Assembly: GCA_947502975.1 (NCBI GenBank)
Contig: CANNBV010000007.1
Span: 1-64,000 of the forward strand
Length of the DNA stretch: 64,000 nucleotides
DNA from: an uncultured Flavobacteriaceae bacterium
Lineage (GTDB): Bacteria; Bacteroidota; Bacteroidia; Flavobacteriales; Flavobacteriaceae
Direction: 5' to 3'
Part shown: piece after piece, positions 39,625 to 49,792 of the stretch
How positions within the stretch are numbered: the stretch's first letter is position 1
Layout of the letters: each line of letters starts with the position of its first letter
Program-made: the position numbers and the translations under genes
The notes under the pieces: model-generated
Told to the model about the DNA's origin: nothing
Seen by the model: only the letters and a program-made list of their open reading frames with translations
The model's database searches: none

Positions 39625-41036
39625 GTCATATTCATAAATCCTAATGGAGGTGTTCCACTACTGGTATCGTAAAAATTAGAAAGATTTGGTAATATGGTGT
39701 TTAAATCTGATGCCGCTACTCCAAACCACAGCGCTAATTCTGCCATATATAAATCTGCTGCAGTGGTAGGTATTATTACGCCACTTCTTAAATCTAAATC
39801 ACTATCTAAGGCGAGAGTAGGGTAGTCCCCATAAATTTCTTTTCCATTTACAGCGCCTCCCATCATGAAAGCATTGCCTCCCCAAGCATGGTCAGTTCCG
39901 TTTCCGTTTGAAGTTAATGTTCTCGCAAAATCTGACACACTGAATGTTGTTACACAATCATTCATATTCAATTCGAATAGTAAACTATTAAAATAGCTTA
40001 GTGCATCATTAACCTCTTTTAAATTTCCGCCATGATTTATTAACAGTTCATCATGATTATCAAACCCTCCAATTTCCACAAAGAAAATTTGCCTTGAGAA
40101 ACCTAGTGTATCTCTAGCGCCGATGGTTTTAGCTACCATACGTAATTGTTCTGCTAAATTATTTTCTTCAGGAAGTGGTGTGATAAATTCTTGAACATCA
40201 TCTACAGCGGCTTGAAATGCTAAATTGGCATCATTTGAGGCCTTTACAACATTTTTATAAGTGTTTTTATAAATGTCTTGATAATCTTTTTCCATCATGG
40301 AATTTAATGCATCAGTTTTTAGTTCGTTAAAAAAACCGTTGCCTCCATAACCGCTAATACCTACACTACCAGAACTTTTTATAGTGTAAGGTGTGATTTG
40401 ATCTCCACGTTGGAAAATATTTGTGCCACGAAGTGAAATATTCATAGATATTTCATCGCTAGAATTCATAGATTGCACTAAGTCTGCTATTTTTCCTCCC
40501 CAACCAATATTTGAACGTTCTGCTGGGTTTCCTGTTTGCCACTGCTGTACCTGATCAGAGTGAGAAAATAATCCAAGCGGTGTTTTAACCACATTGTTTC
40601 TAATATCAGTTTTTGTTGAAGGTTCTATTAAAGTACCAACATTAGAAAGAAATGCTAGATTTCCACTTTCAAACATTTGTCTCATGTCTGAAAGTTCAGG
40701 ATGTACACCAAAAACTCTACCATCAGAGGTATTCGGATTTATTTGTAGAATATCATTCTGTGGAATAGCTAAATTAGATCGTGTGGTGGCATATTCATTA
40801 TACTCGTTATTCCCTTTTGGAATTAGCATATTAAAAGAATCGTTTCCTCCGCTAAGCATTAAGCATACTAACGCTTTATAATCTCCACCAATTGGCATTA
40901 TGGCAGAATTATCGGTAGCTGCAGCTGCCATAGCTTTTAAATTTATTAAAGAAGAAAAAAGCGTTGTGTATCCCAGTGCAGCACAAGAATCTCCAATAAA
41001 TTTTCTTCTAGAAATTGTGTTTTTTTTCTTTGTCAT
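39621..41036 (-). CDS. DUF1501 family protein with Tat-type signal
   Basis: 471 residues. A twin-arginine signal is visible near the N-terminus (SRRKFIGDSCAALGY), implying export of a folded, possibly metal-bound protein. The body matches the DUF1501 (alkaline-phosphatase-superfamily-like) family: LVCLMLSGGNDSFNMLIP, FGVHPELSDMRQMFESGNLA, DHAWGGNAFMMGG. Catalytic activity is unproven for the family. Five bases separate it from the upstream DUF1800 gene, its usual partner. Confidence 0.92.
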   Translation of the reverse strand: MTKKKNTISRRKFIGDSCAALGYTTLFSSLINLKAMAAAATDNSAIMPIGGDYKALVCLMLSGGNDSFNMLIPKGNNEYNEYATTRSNLAIPQNDILQINPNTSDGRVFGVHPELSDMRQMFESGNLAFLSNVGTLIEPSTKTDIRNNVVKTPLGLFSHSDQVQQWQTGNPAERSNIGWGGKIADLVQSMNSSDEISMNISLRGTNIFQRGDQITPYTIKSSGSVGISGYGGNGFFNELKTDALNSMMEKDYQDIYKNTYKNVVKASNDANLAFQAAVDDVQEFITPLPEENNLAEQLRMVAKTIGARDTLGFSRQIFFVEIGGFDNHDELLINHGGNLKEVNDALSYFNSLLFELNMNDCVTTFSVSDFARTLTSNGNGTDHAWGGNAFMMGGAVNGKEIYGDYPTLALDSDLDLRSGVIIPTTAADLYMAELALWFGVAASDLNTILPNLSNFYDTSSGTPPLGFMNMT

Positions 41037-41041
41037 TGGTT

Positions 41042-42850
41042 TTATTTAAGGATGACATAATCTGGACTAATCATTAGAAGATATAGTGCCATTTTTACAC
41101 GTAAATCTGTTTGAGTAACATCATTTCCCCAACCTCTAGTTATACCTTCAACAGCGTCTACAATAATCTTTTTAGTATCATCTGAAAGTTGGCCTCGGGT
41201 AAATAGTTTATCTAATTGATTGACTAAAACCTCACCATCTCTTGCGTAATATTTTAAAGCTTCAAAATCTAATGGCGTACCATCTAATTCTAGCCCCCAA
41301 GTTCTTAATACTTCATACCAACGCACATTTGTCCATGCATCAACCTGATTTAAATAATTGATACTAGTAGCAGAATTATGAATTTGAAATTCTGGTGCTA
41401 CAAGATTAGCATCAGCAAATTCACTGCTAGGTACATATTCTGGTAAGAAAAAATTAAATACACTTGGTGCAGATAATGGTGCTTGACCTGTATTTCTGAA
41501 AAAATCATATCCGTTATTCCAATATCTACCATCATTATTATCTAAATCAATTTGGCGTACTACATTAAAATAGCGCATCATGGGTTCAATAAGTTTACCG
41601 CTATTAGGTGTTTCTATCCAACTGCAACTTCTAGCTTCCTCATCTAAAAAGATGGCTTTTATTACTGCTCTCATATCTCCTCTTACACCTTTTGTATTAT
41701 TGAAAGCACTACTTACTCTAGACACGTATGCAGGTGATGGATTTGATTTTATAAGTTGTTGAATCAATCGTTTTGAAATGAAAGGTGCAGTATTTTGATG
41801 GTTGAATAAATGATCGATAGTCGCATCTATATCTTGCATACCAGATTGTCCACCAGGAATGGTATAACCGTTTAATAACTGTTTTGATCCAGGTTCGTGC
41901 CAATCATCATACATAATCATAGGCATATCTTTTCTTGCGAAATAATGCCCCATTCCGAATCTTAAAGTTCGGTCAGGAAATTGGTCTTCAATTCCTGCCG
42001 GACCTAATCCAGTAAAGATTTTGGCGAACTCCTTTATATCATCATTATCATAAGTGGGAATACGATCTCCTTGCCCGTCTACAACATAAGTTCCATCTTG
42101 ATTTAATTCATAGAGTCCAATAGTAAACAGTTGCATAATTTCTCGTGCAAAGTTTTCATCAGGATGAATATTTCTATCAGGAACACTTCTTGGGTTGTTG
42201 TAATGACTGAGATATACGCCCATCATTGGATGTACTGTGATATCTTTTAAAAGAGTTCTAAAATTTCCAAAAGCATTGTCTTTTAGTACGTCATAGTAAT
42301 CGGCCAAGCCAATGCCATAACCTCCAAGATTTGATTCTCTTGAGATGACTAAAATTTCACTTAAAGCTAAAGCAATTCTTTGGCGCAATAAATCTTCGTT
42401 ATTAATGTTGCTTTGCCACCAAGCATACATAAAGTATTGCCAATTTAGATTGTCAAAATCTTCAGCATTGCCACCGTTAGAAACGTGTATTTGTCTTGCT
42501 TGTTCAAAAATATTTTGGGTTAACTGTTGAAGCGGTTGTGATTCTATATCAAATTGCCTGTCTATCCAGTCTTCAAAAGATATTTCAGAAACAGTTTTTA
42601 TGTATTCTAAGTCTGTTCCAAAAGTAGCTTGTGCTAAAAAGCGAGAAGTCTCCAATAATTTACCATCTAATCCATTACCATTTATCGTATTTATGGCATC
42701 TGCACTTTCTCTCCAATCTGTTTTAGTTTGTTGACTACTAGATGTTACGGTAATACCTTTACTATGTCCAGCACCTAAATAATCTCTGTAATCCTGAGCA
42801 GAAGCACTCAACGTTAAGCATGAAAGGGTATAGAGTAGATATTTTTTCAT
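41042..42850 (-). CDS. DUF1800 family protein
   Basis: 602 residues with a Sec signal peptide (MKKYLLYTLSCLTLSASA, then QDY). Family signatures: FLAQATFGTDLEYIKTVSEI, LRQRIALALSEILVIS, HPDENFAREIMQLFTIGLYE and ISKRLIQQLIKSNPSPAYVS. First gene of the DUF1800-DUF1501-T9SS-A unit. Biochemical role unknown; the pair is common in Bacteroidota and Planctomycetes, and export through both Sec and Tat suggests they meet in the periplasm or at the surface. Confidence 0.92.
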   Translation of the reverse strand: MKKYLLYTLSCLTLSASAQDYRDYLGAGHSKGITVTSSSQQTKTDWRESADAINTINGNGLDGKLLETSRFLAQATFGTDLEYIKTVSEISFEDWIDRQFDIESQPLQQLTQNIFEQARQIHVSNGGNAEDFDNLNWQYFMYAWWQSNINNEDLLRQRIALALSEILVISRESNLGGYGIGLADYYDVLKDNAFGNFRTLLKDITVHPMMGVYLSHYNNPRSVPDRNIHPDENFAREIMQLFTIGLYELNQDGTYVVDGQGDRIPTYDNDDIKEFAKIFTGLGPAGIEDQFPDRTLRFGMGHYFARKDMPMIMYDDWHEPGSKQLLNGYTIPGGQSGMQDIDATIDHLFNHQNTAPFISKRLIQQLIKSNPSPAYVSRVSSAFNNTKGVRGDMRAVIKAIFLDEEARSCSWIETPNSGKLIEPMMRYFNVVRQIDLDNNDGRYWNNGYDFFRNTGQAPLSAPSVFNFFLPEYVPSSEFADANLVAPEFQIHNSATSINYLNQVDAWTNVRWYEVLRTWGLELDGTPLDFEALKYYARDGEVLVNQLDKLFTRGQLSDDTKKIIVDAVEGITRGWGNDVTQTDLRVKMALYLLMISPDYVILK

Positions 42851-43076
42851 AGATTTTTTGTTGAATTCACTAAAAATGTAAGTATTTTAGCTCTTAATTC
42901 ATTCAAATATAAACAATTAAGCGATTAACGAATTATTTTTTCGATGAATTACATGTATTTAATAATTTAGCCTAAAAAATATGTATTTGAACCATATAGA
43001 TATAATATTCTGTAGGGGTTTAAACGCTAAAATGTGTAAGATGTTGTGAATCAGATATATGATTCTTTTGGAATTG

Positions 43077-44498
43077 CTAACAATCTGTTAAGTTAACTCC
43101 AATAGCTAATCCACCTTCTGAGGTTTCTTTGTATTTGGTGTTCATATCTTTAGCAGTCTCCCACATAGTATTTACCACTTTGTCTAAAGGTACTTTTACA
43201 TTTTCTGGCGATGTATCTAATGCTAATTCTGCAGCATTGATTGCTTTAATAGCACCCATGGCATTACGTTCTATACAAGGAATTTGAACTAATCCGCCAA
43301 TAGGATCACAAGTTAGTCCAAGGTGATGTTCCATGGCAATTTCTGCAGCCACCAATACCTGTTCTGGAGTGCCACCCAAAAGCTCACACAAGGCTCCAGC
43401 TGCCATTGCAGATGACACGCCAATTTCTGCTTGACAACCACCCATAGCTGCACTTATAGTTGCTCCTTTTTTAAAGATACTGCCAATTTCTCCAGCAACT
43501 AGAAGAAAACGTTTAATATCCTCAAAATTACCATCGTGATTTTCAATGACCAAATAATACATTAAAACGGATGGAATTACACCTGCACTTCCATTTGTTG
43601 GTGCGGTAACCACTCTACCTAAAGATGCATTTACTTCGTTTACCGCTAATGCAAAACAACTTACCCATTTAAGGATTTGACGAAATTTTACTTCTGTGTC
43701 TCTTATGGCATAAATCCATTCTACAGGATTGTTATAAATTTTGTCTCCTTTTAGTTTTTGATGTAAATCGTAGGCGCGACGTCTAACATTTAATCCTCCA
43801 GGAAGTGTCCCTTCTGTGTGGCAACCTGTATACATACATTCTAGCATGGTATCCCAAATGCGTTGCAATTCTATATCTATCTCTTTTGAGGAACGAATGG
43901 ATTTTTCGTTTTCTAGGACTACTTGAGATATAGGTAGGTTGAAACGTTTACAAAACTCCAAAAGTTCTGTACCTTTTTCGATAGGGTATGGAAAGCTGCA
44001 TTTTATTTCGAAGTTCTTTTTTGAATTTTTATTTTCTTCTTTTACAACAAATCCGCCACCAATAGAATAGAATTTAGAGGTGTGCTTTTTGTTATTTATT
44101 GTTGCTTTAAAACTCATACCATTGGCATGAAATGGTAAAAATTTTCTATTGAAAATAATATCAGTTTCTGGATTAAATGCTAGTTGAAGTTCCCCACCAA
44201 AACTCAAAATATGCTTTTCTTTGATAGTTTTTACTGTGCTTTCAATTTGATTCACTGGAATAGTTTCAGGGTCTTTTCCACTTAAGCCTAGCATTACAGC
44301 ATAATCGGTGGCATGTCCTTTTCCTGTTAAAGATAAAGAGCCGTAGAGATCTATTGTGACGCTTTTTACATCGTTAAACTTTTGAGAAGCTTTAAGTTCA
44401 CTAATCCAACGTTCTGCAGCACGCCAAGGACCAAGTGTATGAGAACTTGAAGGACCTATGCCTATTTTAAGCATATCGAAAACTGAGATACATTCCAT
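43077..44498 (-). CDS. sdaA: L-serine ammonia-lyase (L-serine deaminase), single-chain iron-sulfur type
   Basis: 473 residues from ATG 44498 ([20 protein letters not shown]); a TTG nine codons earlier is in frame but would add unconserved residues. The N-terminal [15 protein letters not shown] substrate motif and the alpha-subunit part ([54 protein letters not shown]) are fused in one chain. Cysteines in these blocks can ligate the [4Fe-4S] cluster. Converts L-serine to pyruvate and ammonia. Monocistronic; the 226-base gap to its left has only a short hairpin without a U-run. Confidence 0.94.
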   Translation of the reverse strand: MECISVFDMLKIGIGPSSSHTLGPWRAAERWISELKASQKFNDVKSVTIDLYGSLSLTGKGHATDYAVMLGLSGKDPETIPVNQIESTVKTIKEKHILSFGGELQLAFNPETDIIFNRKFLPFHANGMSFKATINNKKHTSKFYSIGGGFVVKEENKNSKKNFEIKCSFPYPIEKGTELLEFCKRFNLPISQVVLENEKSIRSSKEIDIELQRIWDTMLECMYTGCHTEGTLPGGLNVRRRAYDLHQKLKGDKIYNNPVEWIYAIRDTEVKFRQILKWVSCFALAVNEVNASLGRVVTAPTNGSAGVIPSVLMYYLVIENHDGNFEDIKRFLLVAGEIGSIFKKGATISAAMGGCQAEIGVSSAMAAGALCELLGGTPEQVLVAAEIAMEHHLGLTCDPIGGLVQIPCIERNAMGAIKAINAAELALDTSPENVKVPLDKVVNTMWETAKDMNTKYKETSEGGLAIGVNLTDC

Positions 44499-44625
44499 AG
44501 TTACGCAAACGTTATAGTTGAGCAAATATAGATTGTTTTTTTACGCTTGCAAAGCACTAAGGTGTAAAGTATTTTGAAAGCAAATAACTTTTGTTTAAAA
44601 CCTGATTTTTGCAGATAAACCCGCG

Positions 44626-44698
44626 CAAGGGATTGCAGCGGCAGCTTTTGGCGAGGCGCGCATCGAGCCAAAACTATTAGCGGAAAGCCCGACCCTTG
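44626..44698. repeat. GC-rich intergenic palindromic element
   Basis: This lies in the 347-base gap upstream of dnaK and stands out by GC content. Two nested inverted repeats are perfect: caaggg (44626-44631) with cccttg (44693-44698), and ttttggc (44646-44652) with gccaaaa (44667-44673). Segments such as agcggaaagcccgaccctt resemble a dispersed intergenic element I recall from many flavobacterial genomes. Nothing coding. Whether it acts as terminator, REP-like site or inert repeat is unknown. Confidence 0.6.
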
Positions 44699-44780
44699 TG
44701 GTTGCGCCCAAAAATGATTTAAGATTAACGAATAATGACTTATGATTTCTGAATAAAACTGCTTACTGCTTCCTGAATGC

Positions 44781-44793
44781 TGACACTATGTCA
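44781..44793. promoter_or_regulatory. Palindrome tgaca-cta-tgtca upstream of dnaK
   Basis: A perfect 5-bp inverted repeat with a three-base centre, 80 bases before the dnaK ATG and just upstream of tcttggcataatgattga, which may carry the promoter. A regulator-binding role is suggested only by position. Confidence 0.35.
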
Positions 44794-44872
44794 CACTTTT
44801 TGTCTTGGCATAATGATTGACTATGGTTAATCGATTTATAAAACGAACATTCAACACAATAAAAAATATAAT

Positions 44873-46786
44873 ATGAGTAAAATTATTGGAATCGATTTAG
44901 GAACAACCAACTCTTGCGTTTCGGTAATGGAAGGTAATGACCCAGTTGTTATCCCAAACGCTGAAGGTAAACGTACCACTCCATCGGTGATTGCATTTGT
45001 AGAAGGCGGTGAGATTAAAGTTGGTGATCCTGCAAAACGACAAGCAGTAACAAATCCTACTAAAACGGTTTATTCTATTAAACGTTTTATGGGAAATAAA
45101 TATTCTGAATCTAAAAAAGAGGCAGAGCGTGTACCATATAAAGTGGTAAAAGGTGATAACGACACACCTAGAGTTGATATTGACGGTCGTTTATATACGC
45201 CGCAAGAATTATCGGCAATGATTCTTCAAAAAATGAAGAAAACTGCTGAGGATTATTTAGGTACTGATGTAAGTAGAGCTGTAATTACTGTTCCAGCTTA
45301 TTTTAACGATTCGCAACGTCAAGCTACTAAAGAAGCAGGAGAAATTGCTGGTTTAAAAGTAGAGCGTATTATTAATGAGCCTACTGCTGCTGCATTGGCT
45401 TATGGTATGGATAAAAAAGGAACCGACCAAAAAATAGTTGTTTTTGATTTTGGTGGAGGAACACATGACGTTTCTATCCTTGAATTAGGTGATGGTGTTT
45501 TTGAAGTATTATCTACTGATGGAGATACACACTTAGGAGGTGATGATGTTGATGAGAAAATCATCAATTGGTTGGCAGATGAGTTTAAGGCTGAAGAATC
45601 TATGGATTTGAGAGAAGATCCTATGTCTTTACAGCGTTTGAAGGAAGCTGCTGAAAAAGCTAAGATTGAATTATCATCATCTACGCAAACAGAAATTAAT
45701 TTACCCTATATTACGGCTACTGCTAGTGGACCAAAACACTTGGTACGTACATTAACACGTTCTAAATTCGAGCAATTAATTGACGATTTAGTAAAACGTA
45801 CTATTGAGCCATGTGAGTCTGCTTTAAAAGCTGCTGGTTTAAGTAAAAGTGATATTGATGAAGTAATTTTGGTAGGTGGTTCTACACGTATTCCTGCAGT
45901 ACAGACAGCGGTAGAGAAATTCTTTGGAAAAGCACCAAGTAAAGGTGTGAATCCTGATGAGGTTGTGTCTCTAGGAGCTGGTATTCAGGGTGGTGTGTTA
46001 ACTGGTGATGTTAAAGATGTATTACTTTTAGATGTAACACCGTTATCTCTTGGTATTGAAACGATGGGTAATGTATTTACGAAGTTAATTGAAGCGAATA
46101 CTACCATTCCTACTAAGAAATCGCAAGTGTTTTCTACAGCAGCAGATAATCAGCCTTCTGTAGAGATTCACGTATTACAAGGTGAAAGAGCGATGGCTGC
46201 GGATAATAAAACTATCGGGCGTTTTCATTTAGATGGTATTCCACCTGCAAGACGTGGTACTCCACAAATTGAAGTAACTTTTGATATTGATGCGAATGGT
46301 ATCATCAAGGTTTCTGCTGAAGATAAAGCGACTGGTAAGAAACAAGATATTAGAATTGAAGCATCTTCTGGATTAACTGAAGAAGAAATCCAAAAGATGA
46401 AAGCTGATGCTGAAGCTAATGCTGAAGCAGATAAAGCTGCAGCTGAAACAGCTCAAAAATTAAATGAAGCAGATTCTATGATTTTCCAAACGGAAAAGCA
46501 ATTAGAAGAGTTTGGTGATAAATTATCTGATGATAAGAAAAAACCAATAGAAGAGGCTTTAGAAGAGCTGAAGAAGGCATATGAGTCTAAAGACTTAGCA
46601 GTAATAGAGCCAGCTTTAGAGAAAATAAACGAAGCTTGGAAAGTAGCTTCTGAAGAAATGTACAAAGCACAAGCCGAAGCACAACAAGCAGGAGGTACAC
46701 AACCAGGACCAGATGCAGGAGCAGGTGAGCAAGCACAATCTGAAGGTAATGATGTTGAGGATGTTGACTTTGAGGAGGTGAAATAA
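44873..46786 (+). CDS. dnaK: Molecular chaperone DnaK (Hsp70)
   Basis: 637 residues. N-terminal ATPase domain with the phosphate-1 motif [16 protein letters not shown], the phosphate-2 region [19 protein letters not shown] (H where most Hsp70s have F, as I recall from flavobacteria) and the adenosine motif [11 protein letters not shown]; substrate-binding domain from about 390 and an acidic EE-rich C-terminus ([11 protein letters not shown]). ATP-driven cytosolic folding chaperone. grpE and dnaJ are not adjacent. A strong terminator follows at 46809-46842. Confidence 0.98.
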   Translation: MSKIIGIDLGTTNSCVSVMEGNDPVVIPNAEGKRTTPSVIAFVEGGEIKVGDPAKRQAVTNPTKTVYSIKRFMGNKYSESKKEAERVPYKVVKGDNDTPRVDIDGRLYTPQELSAMILQKMKKTAEDYLGTDVSRAVITVPAYFNDSQRQATKEAGEIAGLKVERIINEPTAAALAYGMDKKGTDQKIVVFDFGGGTHDVSILELGDGVFEVLSTDGDTHLGGDDVDEKIINWLADEFKAEESMDLREDPMSLQRLKEAAEKAKIELSSSTQTEINLPYITATASGPKHLVRTLTRSKFEQLIDDLVKRTIEPCESALKAAGLSKSDIDEVILVGGSTRIPAVQTAVEKFFGKAPSKGVNPDEVVSLGAGIQGGVLTGDVKDVLLLDVTPLSLGIETMGNVFTKLIEANTTIPTKKSQVFSTAADNQPSVEIHVLQGERAMAADNKTIGRFHLDGIPPARRGTPQIEVTFDIDANGIIKVSAEDKATGKKQDIRIEASSGLTEEEIQKMKADAEANAEADKAAAETAQKLNEADSMIFQTEKQLEEFGDKLSDDKKKPIEEALEELKKAYESKDLAVIEPALEKINEAWKVASEEMYKAQAEAQQAGGTQPGPDAGAGEQAQSEGNDVEDVDFEEVK

Positions 46787-46808
46787 GTATTTATTTAGAT
46801 TAAATATA

Positions 46809-46842
46809 AAAGCGCTAACATTTTACAGTTAGCGCTTTTTTT
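46809..46842 (+). terminator. Rho-independent terminator after dnaK
   Basis: aaagcgctaac (46809-46819) and gttagcgcttt (46828-46838) form an 11-bp stem with an 8-base loop, followed by a T-run to 46842. Confidence 0.9.
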
Positions 46843-46857
46843 ATATGAACTTTCTAC

Positions 46858-46865
46858 TACTTTTG
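46858..46865 (+). promoter_or_regulatory. Putative -7 box (TACTTTTG) for the first lipoprotein gene
   Basis: Perfect TAnnTTTG match, 27 bases before the ATG at 46892 and just after the dnaK terminator. The expected -33 TTG is missing, so the match is suggestive only. Confidence 0.38.
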
Positions 46866-46891
46866 AGCTATAAACAAACAAACCTCATACC

Positions 46892-47410
46892 ATGAAAAAA
46901 TTAAGTATTTTATTAGTAGTCTTTTTAGTCTCATTAACTTCGTGTTCTGAAGATTCTTCCCCAGTTGAAATAAATGGAGATATCGTAGGAACATGGAAAA
47001 TGGTAGATTATGATTACAGTGGAAAAACAACTACAACATTTCAAGGACAAACCATAATTGCTGATTTTGTAGGTGAAGCATTTGATATGGAGTATAAACT
47101 TATTTTTGGCGAGTCTCCAAATAATTTAACTTCTCAGGGATCTTTTAAACTTAAACTAACAACCACCATACAAGGTCAAACATCTGTCGAAAATGCTCAG
47201 ATTAATGATTTTTTAACAACAGGTTCTTGGGAAATAGTAGAAGGAGAACTTATTACCGATACTGAAGCTGGAGGAAGAGGAACTATGAAAATAGTAAAGC
47301 TTACTGGTACTGAATTAGTTTTATCAGTAATTCAAGAGGAAGATTTATCTCAAGCTGGAGCAACGATAGTTTCACAAATTAGTGCTATAATTTCTTTGGA
47401 ACGAGAATAA
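46892..47410 (+). CDS. Lipocalin-like surface lipoprotein, copy 1
   Basis: 172 residues. A lipoprotein signal ends at the lipobox Cys of SLTSCSEDSS; the acidic residues after Cys fit a flavobacterial lipoprotein export signal, so surface exposure is likely. The mature part (GDIVGTWKMVDYDYSGKTTT, GSWEIVEGELIT) is a small beta-barrel of lipocalin-like type. It is a paralogue of the next gene, sharing the order of IVGxW, T..GQ, FxESPN and GxW motifs. Ligand unknown. Confidence 0.82.
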   Translation: MKKLSILLVVFLVSLTSCSEDSSPVEINGDIVGTWKMVDYDYSGKTTTTFQGQTIIADFVGEAFDMEYKLIFGESPNNLTSQGSFKLKLTTTIQGQTSVENAQINDFLTTGSWEIVEGELITDTEAGGRGTMKIVKLTGTELVLSVIQEEDLSQAGATIVSQISAIISLERE

Positions 47411-47430
47411 AAATATAGATTAATGATTCT

Positions 47431-47462
47431 AAAAAACGCAACCAATTTGGTTGCGTTTTTTT
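47431..47462 (+). terminator. Rho-independent terminator between the two lipoprotein genes
   Basis: aaaaaacgcaacca (47431-47444) pairs with tggttgcgttttt after a three-base loop, followed by more T. Perfect stem with a U-run on the plus strand; the A-run on the left could make it work in both directions. Confidence 0.9.
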
Positions 47463-47578
47463 GTGAAAAAATATGAAATCTACATTTTTTGCCATGAATA
47501 AGAATATTTAAAACTTGAACCTATCTAAATATTATAAATTGTTTTTATAGTATTGTATCTTTAAAATTATTATATGAT

Positions 47579-48094
47579 ATGAGAAATTTTTTTATTCTTT
47601 TTTTAGTGCAATCACTATTGATGCTGTCTTGTTCAAGTGATGATGATGGTACTGATACTTCAGCAAGTATAGTTGGTAAATGGATAGCTACAGATGTAGA
47701 ATTTAGTGGAAGTACTACAGCTACAGGACAGGGGCAAAGTATTAATGCTACATTTTCTAGTGAACCGGTAGATTTAAATCACACATTAACGTTTACTGAA
47801 TCACCTAATGAAGTGGTTTCTGAAGGTGGTTTTAGTTTAGAAATAACAAGTAGCCTTAATGGGCAAACCGAAATCGAAACCTTAGAAGGAGAATCTTTGG
47901 TAGAAACTGGTGGTTGGGAACAGAATGGAAATCAATTAACAATTATTAACTCGGAAGATGGTGGAGATATTCAAATTTTTGAGCTAACAGCTAGTAGGTT
48001 AGTTATTGGTACAGATATATCAGAAATGGAAACTGCAGATGGAGTTGCCATAACCTTAAATTCAACTTTTAAAATAATTTATAGAAGGGAATAG
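47579..48094 (+). CDS. Lipocalin-like surface lipoprotein, copy 2
   Basis: 171 residues. Lipobox and acidic tail LSCSSDDDGTDTS, a strong match to a surface-export signal. The barrel region (ASIVGKWIATDVEFSGSTTA, TFTESPNEVVSEGGFSLEIT, TGGWEQNGNQLTI) is paralogous to copy 1. Each copy has its own transcription signals, so they are a tandem duplication rather than an operon. Confidence 0.82.
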   Translation: MRNFFILFLVQSLLMLSCSSDDDGTDTSASIVGKWIATDVEFSGSTTATGQGQSINATFSSEPVDLNHTLTFTESPNEVVSEGGFSLEITSSLNGQTEIETLEGESLVETGGWEQNGNQLTIINSEDGGDIQIFELTASRLVIGTDISEMETADGVAITLNSTFKIIYRRE

Positions 48095-48101
48095 TATTTA
48101 A

Positions 48102-48443
48102 TTACTCAACTTTTTCTTTGCTGATGATTTCGACTAGATCATATCTAATTGAACTACCATCTTGTGGAGGATTTTTAATTTTAATCTTATCAATACTTAA
48201 TTGATATCTGTAGCCTTGTTCATAAATTTCGTCAAACCCCAAAATACTATTATAAAATAGCTGCCAATTATTTTCATCCACAGTAGCCCCCTCTTGAACC
48301 CTGTAGCAAGTTTGTTCTACTAATCCAATACAACTTACTCGTTCTGAATCAACCCAAAATGATTCTATTGAGACAGAATCGTCAGATGAGCAAGAAAAAT
48401 TAACAAGAATTGATAGGATCACTAATATAGAAGAAGGTTTCAT
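48102..48443 (-). CDS. Small lipoprotein of unknown function
   Basis: 113 residues. Lipoprotein signal with Cys in VNFSCSSDDS, again acidic after the Cys. The mature ~95 residues contain three Cys (RVSCIGLVEQTCYRVQ) and a C-terminal strand-rich stretch (RYQLSIDKIKIKNPP). No family recognised. Convergent with the preceding lipoprotein gene, stops seven bases apart. Confidence 0.75.
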   Translation of the reverse strand: MKPSSILVILSILVNFSCSSDDSVSIESFWVDSERVSCIGLVEQTCYRVQEGATVDENNWQLFYNSILGFDEIYEQGYRYQLSIDKIKIKNPPQDGSSIRYDLVEIISKEKVE

Positions 48444-48556
48444 AGTTTTATTTTATCAAAAGATGAAAAGTACAGTAAAAGGTTGCGCCTACTAATGTTA
48501 TTTTTCAACAATTTTTTAATAAATAACACATACTTTTGGAACTTGTAAAATCGATT

Positions 48557-49786
48557 ATGTTATTTCCTTCAAAAATAAAATCAAAATACACCCCAAAACG
48601 TTTAGCCGTAAAATTAAATACCAAAGGCGAACAATTTGTATTAAAAGGTCATCCTTGGGTGTTTTCTAATAGTATCACAAAAATTAACGATGATGCAAAA
48701 ACAGGTGATTTAGCAATTATTTTTAGTAAAAACAAAAACAGGGTTGTTGGTTTGGGTTTGTATGATGCTAATTCGCCAATTCGTATAAAAATGCTACATT
48801 CTGGTATTGAAAAAGTAGATATCAATACGGGTTTTTTTCAAAAGAAAATAAAAGAAGCATTCAAAAAACGCGAATCTTTGTTAGAAACCAATACCAACAG
48901 TTATCGCCTCATATTTGGAGAAAATGATGGTTTTCCGGGATTGATTGCTGATGTATATGCATCGGTTTTAGTTGTAAAAATTTATTCTGAAATATGGTTA
49001 CCGTATTTAGAGCCTATTTTTGAAAGTTTACAACAAACATCAAATGCAGAAACTGTAGTTATACGATTAAGTAGAAATTTAGAAAACTCAAAATCACATC
49101 AGCTTAAGAATGGAGATGTAGTTTATGGTACTTTAGAAAATGAAGTTGTGCGGTTTGTAGAGCATGGTGTGAATTTTTCTGCGAATGTTATCAAAGGTCA
49201 TAAAACAGGTTATTTTTTAGATCATCGCGCCAATAGAAAACAAGTAGGCGAGTGGAGTAAAGGAAAAACAGTTTTAGATGTATTTTCATATGCTGGTGGG
49301 TTTTCAGTTCATGCGTTAGCAAATGGTGCAAAAGAAGTAACGAGTTTAGATATTAGTAAACAGGCTTTAGAAATAGCGGTGCAAAATGGAAAATTAAATG
49401 CATATTCGGGAATTCATAAAACCATCGCTGGTGATGCATTTGAGGAATTAAAACAACTCATTAAAAATAGAGTAACCTATGATGTAGTAGTAATAGACCC
49501 ACCAAGTTTCGCAAAACAAGCTTCAGAAATTGAATTGGCCAAAAAGAAATATGCGCAATTAGCGGATTTAGGATCACAACTTACTGCTAAAAATGGATTG
49601 TTGGTTTTAGCCTCTTGCTCTTCTAGGGTAGTTGCCCAAACGTTTTTTGACATCAACAGTCAAGTATTATCATCAAAAAATATAAAATATAGTATAAAAT
49701 TAAAAACCCAACACGATATAGATCATCCTGTTGGGTTTCAAGAAGGCGCTTATTTAAAAAGTGGGTATTACCAATTCTTAGAGTAG
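48557..49786 (+). CDS. SAM-dependent rRNA methyltransferase, RlmI-like (PUA plus Rossmann)
   Basis: 409 residues from ATG 48557 (MLFPSKIKSKY); a TTG seven codons earlier (48536) is in frame and cannot be excluded. N-terminal PUA domain (LKGHPWVFSNSITKINDDAK), central domain and C-terminal class I methyltransferase fold with SAM motif VLDVFSYAGGFSVHAL, catalytic region VVIDPPSFAKQ and ASCSSRV. Family members methylate C5 of a cytosine in 23S rRNA; the exact site is assumed from similarity. Confidence 0.9.
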   Translation: MLFPSKIKSKYTPKRLAVKLNTKGEQFVLKGHPWVFSNSITKINDDAKTGDLAIIFSKNKNRVVGLGLYDANSPIRIKMLHSGIEKVDINTGFFQKKIKEAFKKRESLLETNTNSYRLIFGENDGFPGLIADVYASVLVVKIYSEIWLPYLEPIFESLQQTSNAETVVIRLSRNLENSKSHQLKNGDVVYGTLENEVVRFVEHGVNFSANVIKGHKTGYFLDHRANRKQVGEWSKGKTVLDVFSYAGGFSVHALANGAKEVTSLDISKQALEIAVQNGKLNAYSGIHKTIAGDAFEELKQLIKNRVTYDVVVIDPPSFAKQASEIELAKKKYAQLADLGSQLTAKNGLLVLASCSSRVVAQTFFDINSQVLSSKNIKYSIKLKTQHDIDHPVGFQEGAYLKSGYYQFLE

Positions 49787-49792
49787 TTGGGC

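Noticed and set aside
43048-43065. Hairpin gaatca/tgattc after sdaA as a terminator
   Set aside because: Only six base pairs and no U-run on the minus strand.
44800-44830. Sigma-54-like promoter (ttggcataatgattga) before dnaK
   Set aside because: The -12 GC dinucleotide is missing; resemblance is limited to tggca.
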